A stretch of 64,000 nt of DNA. Origin: Luxibacter massiliensis. Lineage in GTDB: Bacteria > Bacillota > Clostridia > Lachnospirales > Lachnospiraceae. Shown in pieces: positions 8,151-16,794 of this stretch; the stretch's first letter is position 1, and each line of letters starts with the position of its first letter. The DNA is taken from NCBI RefSeq assembly GCF_900604355.1, contig NZ_UWOE01000001.1, positions 434,001 through 498,000 of the forward strand. Reading direction: 5' to 3'. The notes under the pieces are model-generated. The model saw only the letters and a list, made by a program, of their open reading frames with translations, did not search any database and was not told where the DNA came from. A program made the translations under genes and the position numbers.

Positions 8151-11100
8151 ATGGGCAGAAAAGCATTGAGAAAAGACTTTTATATGGAAATCCGCAGAAG
8201 CATGGGGCGGTTTCTATCCATATTTTTTATAGTTGCTATAGGTGTTGCATTTTTTTCGGGTATCCGTTCTGCAGAGCCGGATATGAGACTTTCGGGAGAC
8301 CGGTATTTTGACCAGAGAAATTTAATGGACATCAAAGTAATCAGCACACTTGGACTTACGGAGGATGACCTGGAGGCCGTTGGCCAAGTGGAAGGTATTG
8401 AAAGGGCAGAGCCGGGATATTCTGTGGATGCCATGTGCAGGGTAGATGACAGTAAAGAGGTAGTACATATTTCCTCTCTCCTTCCCACAATGAACCAGGT
8501 GGATGTGGAAGAAGGGAGGATGCCAAAGGCAAAAAATGAATGCCTTGTAGATGTGGATTTTTTGGACTCCAATGGATATGAGGTTGGTGACCAGATTACC
8601 TTTATATCGGGGACAGAAGACGATATTTTTGATACGTTGAAGGTGGACACCTATACAATAACAGGCAGTGCCAGCAGTCCTTGTTACATTTCCTTTGGGC
8701 GGGGCAGCAGTACGATTGGGACAGGTACTGTGAGTGGTTTTGTGTATGTGCCTGAAGAGAGTTTTGATATGGATGTATATACTGAGATATATGCATCTGT
8801 CACAGGGGCCTCTGGCCTTACAGCTTTTACTGACGAATATGACAATAAGGTGGAAAAGGCCATAGATGCGGTGGAGAAAATCCAAGAGGAGCGTGAGGAA
8901 GCCAGGTACCAGGAAGTCGTAGGCGAGGCAAAAGAGAAGCTAAATGACGCTAAAGAAGAACTTGCAAAGGCGAAGAAGGAAGCAGGAGACGAATTAGATG
9001 ATGCAAAGGCCCAGCTGGACGATGGAAGGGCCCAGCTGGATAATGGCCGGTCCGAGGTGGCAGATGGATTGGCGCAGATGGAAGACTCCAGAAGCCTGTT
9101 AAATCAAAAGCAGACAGAAATAGATCAGGCATATGAGGATCTGAATCAGCAGATTTCAGTCTTGAATGCTAAGATTGATGAACTAAACAAGACAAAAGAG
9201 CAGTATAATGCACTTGTTTCCAGCCAGATGGCGGATAAGATGACACTTCAGGCCATGTATGCCGGGATTCAGGAAGGGGAGGCCCAGATAGAGGCCGCAC
9301 AGGCACAAGTAGAAGCTGCAAAGAATCAGCTGGCTGAGGGGCAGCTGCAGATCAACGATGGATGGACCCAGGTAGAACAGGGGGAGGCTGAACTGACAGC
9401 AGCACAGAATGAAATTGCTGTGAAGGAGCAGGAGCTAAACGATGCCCAGGCAAAGTATGATGAGGCGAAGGCAGAGGCGGACACTAAGATAGCAGATGGA
9501 GAAAAAAAGATCCAGGACGCCGAGGACGATATCAGTAAAATAGAACATGCCAAATGGTATGTTGAAGACAGGAGCACTTTGCCTGAATATACGGGATATG
9601 GTGAGAATGCCGACCGGATGAAAGCTATCGGCGAGGTTTTCCCTGTCTTATTTTTCCTTGTAGCGGCCCTTATCAGCCTGACTACTATGACTAGGATGGT
9701 GGAAGAGCAGAGGACACTTATAGGGACCTTTAAGGCGTTAGGTTATGAACGGCATTCCATTGCGGGAAAATATTTGGGATATGCCTTTTTGGCAACGGTC
9801 AGCGGCAGTGTTTTTGGGGTTTTGATTGGGGAGAAAATACTTCCGTATATTATTATTACAGCATATGGCATCATGTATCAGCATATGGATACCGTCCTTG
9901 TGCCATATAATATATATTATGCATTGGCTGCGTCTTTGGCGGCGCTTGCATGTACAATGGCCGCAACTATTTTTTCCTGTTTTAAGGAGCTCAGGGAGCA
10001 GGCTGCAGAGTTGATGCGGCCCCCCGCACCAAAACAAGGTAAGAGGGTAATAATAGAAAAGTTTCCTTTTATTTGGCGTAAACTAAGTTTTATCTGGAAA
10101 GCAACAGTGAGGAATCTTATCCGGTATAAAAAGCGGTTTTTTATGACAGTCTTTGGGATTGGCGGCTGTATGGCACTGCTTATGGTCGGGTTCGGACTGA
10201 AAGATTCTATTTTTGACATAGGTTTTCTTCAATATGAGGAGATTCAGCTCTATGATGGGAATGTAATCCTGGATGAGGACGCCACAGATGAGCAAAAACA
10301 AGAGACATATGACAGGCTGGCAGATGACAGCCGGGTTCTGGGGACAGCAAAGAATATGCTCCAGCAAATTGACATAAAAAATGGAAAGAATAAGAGGGAA
10401 GTTTATCTGAACGTTCCAGAAACCGTAAAGGACTTTGAAGATTTTATTGTCTTTCAGGACCGTATCACAAAGGAACAGTATACACTCGGCAATAGCGGCG
10501 CCATTTTGACAGAAAAGGCGGCGAAAATGCTGGATGTTAAAGTGGGTGACAGTATAACCGTCCAGGATGATATTAAAGGAGATATTCAAGTAAAGATTGT
10601 AGATATCTGCGAGAATTATATGGGGCACTATCTTTATATGTCCCCCCAGTTTTATAAGGAACTGTTTGGCCGGGAGCCGGATTATAATGCGGTTTACTAT
10701 CAGATGAAGGAAGGCCAGGAGGACGGGCTTCAGCAGGTGGGTGAAGAAGTCCTGACAACAAAGGGCGCTCTGAGCATCAGCTATACAGATGATGTGGAAG
10801 AGCAGCTCAATGATATGCTGGGGAGCCTGAATATCGTTATTGTAGTTCTTGTCATTTCAGCAGGGATGCTTGCATTTGTGGTGTTGTACAATCTGAATAA
10901 TATCAATATTACGGAACGGCAGCGTGAATTAGCTACATTAAAAGTGCTAGGTTTTTATGATAGCGAGGTATCCTCTTATGTATACCGTGAGAATATAATC
11001 CTGACTTTTGTAGGGGCTGCCGTGGGAATGGTTTTGGGAAGGATTCTGCATCAGTTTATTATTGTTACAGTGGAAATAGATTCAGCCATGTTTGGAAGAA

Positions 11101-11228
11101 ATATTGATTTGAGCAGTTATGTATATAGTTTTCTTATCACAGTGGCTTTTTCATTATTTGTAAATGGAGTTATGTACTTTAAGCTGAAAAGAATTAATAT
11201 GATTGAATCCTTAAAAAGTGTGGAGTAG
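8151..11228 (+). CDS. Giant FtsX-like ABC permease with extracellular coiled coil
   Basis: Membrane partner of the preceding ATPase, about 1025 residues. The order is an N-terminal transmembrane helix (RFLSIFFIVAIGVAFFSG), an extracellular domain, a long heptad-rich coiled coil (roughly nt 8850-9560: repeats like AKEELAKAKKEA, AQLDDGRAQLDNGRSE), an FtsX core with three helices near nt 9640-9980, a second extracellular domain, and a C-terminal FtsX core (nt 10830-11200). This layout is known from Firmicute mechanotransmission-type ABC systems that handle peptides or cell-envelope signals. ATG 8151 was chosen because GGTAGG lies seven bases upstream; in-frame ATGs at 8136 and 8145 lack it. A strong terminator follows. 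Confidence 0.88.
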   Translation: MGRKALRKDFYMEIRRSMGRFLSIFFIVAIGVAFFSGIRSAEPDMRLSGDRYFDQRNLMDIKVISTLGLTEDDLEAVGQVEGIERAEPGYSVDAMCRVDDSKEVVHISSLLPTMNQVDVEEGRMPKAKNECLVDVDFLDSNGYEVGDQITFISGTEDDIFDTLKVDTYTITGSASSPCYISFGRGSSTIGTGTVSGFVYVPEESFDMDVYTEIYASVTGASGLTAFTDEYDNKVEKAIDAVEKIQEEREEARYQEVVGEAKEKLNDAKEELAKAKKEAGDELDDAKAQLDDGRAQLDNGRSEVADGLAQMEDSRSLLNQKQTEIDQAYEDLNQQISVLNAKIDELNKTKEQYNALVSSQMADKMTLQAMYAGIQEGEAQIEAAQAQVEAAKNQLAEGQLQINDGWTQVEQGEAELTAAQNEIAVKEQELNDAQAKYDEAKAEADTKIADGEKKIQDAEDDISKIEHAKWYVEDRSTLPEYTGYGENADRMKAIGEVFPVLFFLVAALISLTTMTRMVEEQRTLIGTFKALGYERHSIAGKYLGYAFLATVSGSVFGVLIGEKILPYIIITAYGIMYQHMDTVLVPYNIYYALAASLAALACTMAATIFSCFKELREQAAELMRPPAPKQGKRVIIEKFPFIWRKLSFIWKATVRNLIRYKKRFFMTVFGIGGCMALLMVGFGLKDSIFDIGFLQYEEIQLYDGNVILDEDATDEQKQETYDRLADDSRVLGTAKNMLQQIDIKNGKNKREVYLNVPETVKDFEDFIVFQDRITKEQYTLGNSGAILTEKAAKMLDVKVGDSITVQDDIKGDIQVKIVDICENYMGHYLYMSPQFYKELFGREPDYNAVYYQMKEGQEDGLQQVGEEVLTTKGALSISYTDDVEEQLNDMLGSLNIVIVVLVISAGMLAFVVLYNLNNINITERQRELATLKVLGFYDSEVSSYVYRENIILTFVGAAVGMVLGRILHQFIIVTVEIDSAMFGRNIDLSSYVYSFLITVAFSLFVNGVMYFKLKRINMIESLKSVE

Positions 11229-11254
11229 GGGACATATAAGGCTTAGAGCAGGAT

Positions 11255-11281
11255 GGCCCGGCGGCAGCCGGGCCAGTTTTG
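11255..11281 (+). terminator. Terminator of the ABC operon
   Basis: GGCCCGGC-GGCA-GCCGGGCC, an 8-bp GC-rich stem followed by AGTTTTG, 26 bp after the permease stop. Confidence 0.8.
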
Positions 11282-11464
11282 TGGATATTCACACAAAGGA
11301 CATACTTACCTGATATGATACAAAAATAAGGTTAAAAGGCCCTTATAGACACTGAAAACCACAATTAAACAGAGTGGAAATAAATGTATGATGCTTATAT
11401 TTTACAGAGACAGATTTTTAGCAGGCCTGTAAGGGCACGGGGAAGCAGATAGGAGATGGAAGTG

Positions 11465-12145
11465 ATGGATAAGACAAAAGTTTTAGTTGTAGACGATGAG
11501 GGCAGAATGCGTAAACTGGTAAAGGATTTCCTGGCCAGAGAAGGGTATGTTGTCCTGGAAGCTGCAGATGGGATGGAAGCCATGGATTTATTTTATCAGG
11601 ATAAAGATATTGCACTTGTTATCTTAGATGTTATGATGCCCAATATGGATGGATGGCAGGTATGCAGGGAGATCAGAGAGCATTCCAAAGTACCCATTAT
11701 CATGTTGACGGCGCGTTCAGAGGAGCGGGATGAGCTGCAGGGGTTTGAACTTGGAGTCGATGAATATATATCAAAACCTTTTAGCCCGAAGATTCTAGTG
11801 GCCAGAGTGGAAGCCATACTGCGCAGGACGAGAGGGACTGAGGCGGGGGATGTGATAGATGCAGGCGGCATTATTATCGACAAGGCAGCACATATTGTGA
11901 AAATTGGGGAAAGTCCTATTGACTTAAGCTACAAAGAGTTTGAACTGCTGACGTATTTTGTGGAAAATCAGGGCATCGCCCTTTCCCGGGAAAAGATATT
12001 AAATAATGTATGGAATTACGATTATTTTGGGGACGCCCGGACAATTGATACCCATGTTAAAAAACTCAGAAGCAAACTGGGAGATAAAGGTGAGTATATA
12101 AAAACTATCTGGGGAATGGGTTATAAATTTGAGGCAGATGTATGA
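11465..12145 (+). CDS. OmpR/PhoB-family response regulator
   Basis: Two-component regulator of 226 residues. The receiver domain shows acidic pocket VVDDE, phospho-acceptor Asp55 in LVILDVMMPNMDG, the switch Thr in MLTARS and Lys in YISKPFSP. The C-terminal winged helix reads LSYKEFELLTYFVEN and ends GDARTIDTHVKKLRSKLG...GMGYKF, the classic DNA-binding form. ATG 11465 sits nine bases after AGGAG; the ATG at 11456 is too close. The last four bases (ATGA) overlap the start of the partner kinase. Given its place directly after the FtsX-type transporter, it could regulate that operon, as in peptide-sensing modules; this is inference. Confidence 0.94.
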   Translation: MDKTKVLVVDDEGRMRKLVKDFLAREGYVVLEAADGMEAMDLFYQDKDIALVILDVMMPNMDGWQVCREIREHSKVPIIMLTARSEERDELQGFELGVDEYISKPFSPKILVARVEAILRRTRGTEAGDVIDAGGIIIDKAAHIVKIGESPIDLSYKEFELLTYFVENQGIALSREKILNNVWNYDYFGDARTIDTHVKKLRSKLGDKGEYIKTIWGMGYKFEADV

Positions 12146-13629
12146 AGAATTCTATAAGACGTCAGATGATGGTTGTTTTTGTGGGATTGATTGTCTTTAT
12201 ACTTGTGCTGATGTTTATTGTTAATTCGGGGTTTCTTGAGCAGTATTATGCGATCCACAAGCAGGCAGACCTGACAAGTACATTTACATCCATAAATAAA
12301 GCTATTCAGTCATCTCAGATCGGCGAGGAGACAGTGATCAACAGACTGGAGCGGCAGCTGGAAAAGGCAAATATTTCGGCCATTGTCGTACAGACTGATG
12401 GGAGTATCATGTTTTCTACGGTGAGGGATGATGACAATCCCCTATATTTTAAACTGCTTTCGTATATATTTGACAAAAACCAGGATAATGGGAAAATGCT
12501 GAAAAGTACAGATTCTTATAAGATTTATAAGACGAAGGATTTTATGAATCAGACAGAGTATCTGGAAATGTGGGGAAATTTTTCAGACCAATCTATATTT
12601 GTGATGAGAAGTCCTCTGGAGAGTATCAGGGAAAGCGCCGGCCTTGCCAATAAATTTCTGGTTTATCTGGGGGTTTTGGCTGTTCTGCTTGGAGGGGTTC
12701 TTGTATGGTATTTTTCAAGGCGTATAACGGAACCTATTATGGAACTGGCGGCATTGTCCCAGCGAATGGCTGATTTGGACTTTGACGTAAAATATACAAG
12801 CGGCGGCAATAATGAAATTGGGATTTTGGGAAAAAATTTCAATATTATGTCGGGCAGGCTGGAGCAGACTATCTCCGAGCTGAAGAGTGCAAATAACCGC
12901 CTTAAAGAAGATATTGAGCAGAAGGAAAAAAGTGAAAACATGCGCAGTGAGTTCCTGGGAAATGTGTCCCATGAATTAAAAACTCCTATAGCCTTAATCC
13001 AGGGATATGCGGAAGGATTGAAAGAAGGAGTTAATGATGACCCTGAAAGCCGGGAATTTTACTGTGATGTGATTATTGATGAGGCAGTTAAAATGAACCA
13101 GATGGTCAAGAACCTGCTTATTTTGAACCAGTTAGAATTTGGTGCGCAGGAGCTGGATGTGGCGCGGTTTGATGTGGTCAGCCTTATAAGAGGAGTTCTG
13201 GCAAGCTGTGAGATCTTGATCCAACAAGCGGAGGCATCGGTCGATTTTATTGCGGATGAAGCCGTTTATGTTTGGGCAGATGAGTTTAAAACTGAACAGG
13301 TCATACGTAATTACCTGACCAATGCGATCCACCATGTGCAGAACGAGAAAAGAATAGAGATCCGGGTCATTTCCAACGGAGGCACGGTGAGGGTCACAGT
13401 ATTTAACAGTGGCAGGCCAATACCGGAAGAAGATTTGGAGAAACTCTGGGATAAATTTTATAAAGTGGACAAAGCCCATACCCGTAAGTACGGGGGGAAT
13501 GGCATTGGCTTGTCTATTGTGAAGGCCATTATGGAGTCTTTTCATCAGAAATACGGCGTAAATAACTTTGAAAATGGCGTGGCATTCTGGTTTGACCTGG
13601 ATGCAGAGGCATCCGGCGAAAAATCTTGA
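12142..13629 (+). CDS. Sensor histidine kinase
   Basis: Membrane kinase partner of the preceding regulator, 495 residues. An N-terminal transmembrane helix (VVFVGLIVFILVLMFIV) is followed by an extracytoplasmic sensor of about 135 residues and a second helix (VYLGVLAVLLGGVLVWYF). A HAMP linker (RRITEPIMELAALSQRMA), a dimerisation domain with phospho-acceptor His277 in SHELKTP, and a HATPase domain (N box NYLTNAIHH, GNGIGLSIVKAI) follow. ATGA overlap with the regulator implies coupled translation. The ligand is unknown. A long hairpin terminator lies after the stop. Confidence 0.93.
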   Translation: MKNSIRRQMMVVFVGLIVFILVLMFIVNSGFLEQYYAIHKQADLTSTFTSINKAIQSSQIGEETVINRLERQLEKANISAIVVQTDGSIMFSTVRDDDNPLYFKLLSYIFDKNQDNGKMLKSTDSYKIYKTKDFMNQTEYLEMWGNFSDQSIFVMRSPLESIRESAGLANKFLVYLGVLAVLLGGVLVWYFSRRITEPIMELAALSQRMADLDFDVKYTSGGNNEIGILGKNFNIMSGRLEQTISELKSANNRLKEDIEQKEKSENMRSEFLGNVSHELKTPIALIQGYAEGLKEGVNDDPESREFYCDVIIDEAVKMNQMVKNLLILNQLEFGAQELDVARFDVVSLIRGVLASCEILIQQAEASVDFIADEAVYVWADEFKTEQVIRNYLTNAIHHVQNEKRIEIRVISNGGTVRVTVFNSGRPIPEEDLEKLWDKFYKVDKAHTRKYGGNGIGLSIVKAIMESFHQKYGVNNFENGVAFWFDLDAEASGEKS

Positions 13630-13664
13630 AAAAAGGCAGAAAATGCAGTAAAATAGCTTGTATC

Positions 13665-13716
13665 AAGGCATACATCGTGCCAACTGGCAACAGTCGGTAT
13701 TATGTATGCCTTATTG
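13665..13716 (+). terminator. Hairpin after the two-component operon
   Basis: AAGGCATACAT pairs with ATGTATGCCTT (11 bp) around a 26-nt loop that itself can form GTGCC/GGCA-type pairing. A short T-rich tail (TTATTGT) follows. Confidence 0.65.
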
Positions 13717-13876
13717 TATACCTAATACAGTGAATATAAATCAATAATCATATATATTTACTGGACGGATCCTGCCCGCCCCTTTGGTTTTATTTGCTGT
13801 ACAAGAGGGCACAGTCCGGCCTATATTCAGGCTGGGCAAGGATGGGACTGGAAAATAGGAAGAAGGAGTTTGAATT

Positions 13877-14485
13877 ATGATAGCAATTATTGATTATGAT
13901 GCGGGCAACATTAGAAGTGTGGAAAAAGCTCTGCGCTTTCTGGGACAGGATGTTATGATAACCGGGGATCAGGAGCAGATACTGGCGGCAGACAAGGTGG
14001 TACTTCCCGGGGTAGGCGCCTTTGGCGACGCCATGGAGAATATACATAGGAGAGGGCTTTTTGAAGTTATACGCCGGGTGGCTTTAAGAGGGACGCCCTT
14101 TCTCGGGATCTGCCTGGGACTCCAGCTTCTTTTTGAGAGAAGTGACGAGGCTCCTGGTGTGGAAGGACTGGGAATCCTGGAGGGAGAAATCGTGAAAATA
14201 CCAGAGATGGAGGGAATGAAAATACCGCATATGGGGTGGAATTCCCTGCATCTTGAAAATAACGGGCGGCTGTATCAGGGAATTGCCGAGCAGTCCCACG
14301 TTTATTTTGTGCATTCTTATTATCTAAGGGCCCGGGATGAGGGCATTGTGAAAGCTTCAACAGAGTATGGGGTGCATATCCACGCCTCAGTAGAAAAAGA
14401 GAATGTATTTGCGTGTCAGTTCCACCCAGAGAAGAGCAGTGGGACGGGACTGGCAATTTTGAAAAATTTTGTACAATTGAGTTAG
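13877..14485 (+). CDS. hisH: Imidazole glycerol phosphate synthase, glutaminase subunit
   Basis: Histidine biosynthesis: hydrolyses glutamine and channels ammonia to HisF. The class I amidotransferase has 202 residues and starts MIAIIDYDAGNIRSVEKAL. The nucleophile is Cys79 in GICLGLQLLF; His183 and Glu185 lie in FHPEKSS. The start ATG follows AAGAAGGAG. The partner hisF begins 12 bp downstream. Only these two his genes are present here, so the rest of the pathway is elsewhere, a split seen in several Lachnospiraceae. Confidence 0.95.
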   Translation: MIAIIDYDAGNIRSVEKALRFLGQDVMITGDQEQILAADKVVLPGVGAFGDAMENIHRRGLFEVIRRVALRGTPFLGICLGLQLLFERSDEAPGVEGLGILEGEIVKIPEMEGMKIPHMGWNSLHLENNGRLYQGIAEQSHVYFVHSYYLRARDEGIVKASTEYGVHIHASVEKENVFACQFHPEKSSGTGLAILKNFVQLS

Positions 14486-14497
14486 GAGGGGCAGAGT

Positions 14498-15280
14498 ATG
14501 TTTACAAAGAGAATTATTCCTTGCCTGGATGTACATGGGGGGAGAGTTGTCAAAGGGGTTAATTTTGTGAATCTCAGGGATGCGGGAGATCCAGTTGAAA
14601 TTGCCAGGGCGTATGATAAAGCAGGTGCGGATGAGCTTGTATTCCTGGATATTACTGCATCTTCTGATGCCAGGGAGACTGTGGCGGATATGGTGCAAAA
14701 GGTTGCCCAATGTGTATTTATCCCATTTACTGTAGGAGGCGGGATTCGGACAGTGGAGGATTTCAGGGCACTTTTAAGGGCGGGGGCGGATAAAATATCT
14801 ATTAATTCATCTGCAATTAATACGCCAGAGCTAATCTATGAAGCATCCAAGAAATTCGGAAGCCAGTGTGTGGTGGTTGCCATTGACGCCAGAAAACGGG
14901 AAGATGGCAGCGGGTGGAATATATATAAAAATGGCGGCCGCATTGATGTGGGGGCAGATGCCGTTGAATGGGCAAAGAAAGTGGAGAGCCTGGGGGCAGG
15001 TGAGATTTTACTGACGAGCATGGACTGTGATGGGACAAAGTCTGGATATGACCTGGAATTGACCCGTACTATAGCACAGGCGGTCTCCATACCTGTTATT
15101 GCTTCAGGCGGCGCAGGCAGGCTTGAGCATTTTAAGGAGGCCCTCACAGATGGACAGGCGGACGCGGCATTGGCAGCGTCTTTGTTCCACTATAAGGAGC
15201 TGGAAATCAGAGAGGTAAAGAGATACCTTCAAAGGGAAGGGGTATCCGTCCGGATTACAGAAGAAAATATAACAGAATAG
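14498..15280 (+). CDS. hisF: Imidazole glycerol phosphate synthase, cyclase subunit
   Basis: Uses ammonia from HisH to convert PRFAR to imidazole glycerol phosphate and AICAR. The beta-barrel protein of 260 residues starts MFTKRIIPCLDV; the catalytic acids are Asp11 (CLDVHGG) and Asp130 (AIDARKR), at the standard family positions. Phosphate-binding loops GGGIRT and ASGGAG are intact. It is translated from GGAGGGGCAGAGTATG directly after hisH. About 8 residues longer than usual at the C-terminus, with no obvious effect. ung follows 12 bp later. Confidence 0.96.
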   Translation: MFTKRIIPCLDVHGGRVVKGVNFVNLRDAGDPVEIARAYDKAGADELVFLDITASSDARETVADMVQKVAQCVFIPFTVGGGIRTVEDFRALLRAGADKISINSSAINTPELIYEASKKFGSQCVVVAIDARKREDGSGWNIYKNGGRIDVGADAVEWAKKVESLGAGEILLTSMDCDGTKSGYDLELTRTIAQAVSIPVIASGGAGRLEHFKEALTDGQADAALAASLFHYKELEIREVKRYLQREGVSVRITEENITE

Positions 15281-15292
15281 GAGTAGATATCT

Positions 15293-15961
15293 ATGGCAGG
15301 TATAAGTGGCGGCTGGTATGAGGCATTAAAGGACGAGTTTAAGAAACCTTATTATAAAAAATTATTTGAGACTGTTAATCAGGAGTATAGGACAAGGAAA
15401 ATTTTCCCCCCTGCAAATGATATTTTTAATGCATTTCATCTGACTCCCCTTGATAAAGTCAAGGTGGTGATCTTAGGGCAGGATCCGTACCACAATAATG
15501 GGCAGGCACATGGACTCTGTTTTTCTGTGCAGAAGGGGGTTGAGGTGCCGCCGTCGCTGGTAAATATTTATCAGGAGCTTCATGATGACCTTGGCGTAAA
15601 AATACCAGACCATGGATGTCTGACCAAATGGGCCAGCCAAGGCGTCTTGATGCTCAATACTGTACTGACAGTTAGGGCGCATCAGGCCAATTCCCATCGT
15701 GATATTGGATGGGAACAATTTACTGATGCCGCAATCAAGGCATTGGACAGACAGGATCGCCCTATTGTATTTATTTTATGGGGCAGTCCGGCGCAGAGAA
15801 AGAAAGCCATGCTGCATAATCCCCAGCACTTGATATTGCAGGCGCCGCACCCCAGTCCTCTCTCGGCATTCCGGGGATTTTTCGGGAGCAGGCCTTTTAG
15901 CCAGACAAATAGGTTTCTTCAGGAGCATGGGGGAGAACCAGTGGATTGGGAGATCGAATAA
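15293..15961 (+). CDS. ung: Uracil-DNA glycosylase (family 1)
   Basis: Base-excision repair enzyme removing uracil from DNA, 222 residues. Visible motifs are the water-activating loop GQDPYHNNGQAHGL with Asp64, the uracil-specificity Asn in LLNTVLTVRA (LMLNTVL), and the Leu intercalation loop HPSPLSAFRGFFG with His186. It follows hisF by 12 bp with AATAGGAG as ribosome site, so is probably co-transcribed with the his pair despite an unrelated role. Confidence 0.96.
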   Translation: MAGISGGWYEALKDEFKKPYYKKLFETVNQEYRTRKIFPPANDIFNAFHLTPLDKVKVVILGQDPYHNNGQAHGLCFSVQKGVEVPPSLVNIYQELHDDLGVKIPDHGCLTKWASQGVLMLNTVLTVRAHQANSHRDIGWEQFTDAAIKALDRQDRPIVFILWGSPAQRKKAMLHNPQHLILQAPHPSPLSAFRGFFGSRPFSQTNRFLQEHGGEPVDWEIE

Positions 15962-16071
15962 AGTCTCCTGGCTATGCCATAAAATTAAGATTTTCTTAAC
16001 AATTTATGCAGGAAAATATTTTGTTTTTGGAGGTATCATGTAAAGAAAATCTTGTGAAGAAGGAGGGGGCC

Positions 16072-16794
16072 GTGGAAAAGGTTATTGAGGTCAAGAATTT
16101 ATACAAGCTGTACCGCGTAGGGGAGTCCGTGGTACGGGCACTGAACGGTGTGGATTTTACAGTATATGCCGGGGAATTCTGCGCGATTGTTGGAACCTCT
16201 GGTTCAGGTAAATCCACACTTTTAAATATGCTTGCCGGCCTGGAAAAGCCGACCAAAGGGGAGATTATTATCAGCGGCCAGCACATGGAGACACTGAATG
16301 AGGATGGACTAGTGAAGTTCAGACGTGAAAATGTGGGGTTCATTTTTCAGTCGTTCCATTTGATTGGGACATTAAATGCTGTTGAAAATGTAGCGCTGCC
16401 GCTTAGTTTCCGCGGTGAAGCGAGGACGAGCAGGATGAAGAAAGCAGATAAAATGCTGGATCTGGTAAATCTTAAGAAGCATAAAAAGCATCTGCCTAAC
16501 CAGATGTCAGGAGGCCAGCAGCAGAGAGTGGGGGTGGCCAGGGCCCTTGTTGTAAATCCTAAAATTATATTTGCAGATGAGCCTACCGGGAATCTGGATT
16601 CCCATACATCCGAAGAGGTTATGAGGCTGATGCAGGAAGTGGTACGCCAACAGAAGAAAACCCTTGTTATGGTAACCCATGATGATCATTTGGCGGCCTA
16701 TGCTGACAGGGTATTTCACATTATAGACGGAGAAATAGTCAAAATCGAGGATAACCGGAAAAAGAGGGAGGAAAAGGAACATGAAACCATTTAG
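16072..16794 (+). CDS. ABC transporter ATP-binding protein (MacB type)
   Basis: ATPase of a second MacB-like system, 240 residues: Walker A GTSGSGKSTLLN, Q-loop FQSFHLIG, signature MSGGQQQR, Walker B IIFADEPTGNLD, H-loop MVTHD. The start is taken as GTG 16072 because AAGGAGGG lies directly upstream and the protein then begins MEKVIEVKNLYKLY as in relatives; an ATG at 16006 would add 22 unlike residues. Its end overlaps the next gene (secreted protein) by 14 bp, and the permease follows, so three genes form one unit. Confidence 0.92.
   Translation: MEKVIEVKNLYKLYRVGESVVRALNGVDFTVYAGEFCAIVGTSGSGKSTLLNMLAGLEKPTKGEIIISGQHMETLNEDGLVKFRRENVGFIFQSFHLIGTLNAVENVALPLSFRGEARTSRMKKADKMLDLVNLKKHKKHLPNQMSGGQQQRVGVARALVVNPKIIFADEPTGNLDSHTSEEVMRLMQEVVRQQKKTLVMVTHDDHLAAYADRVFHIIDGEIVKIEDNRKKREEKEHETI

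Noticed and set aside
13717..13876. T-box or other riboswitch before hisH
   Set aside because: No T-box sequence (TGGNACCGCG-like) or specifier stem is visible, and no conserved riboswitch core was seen here.
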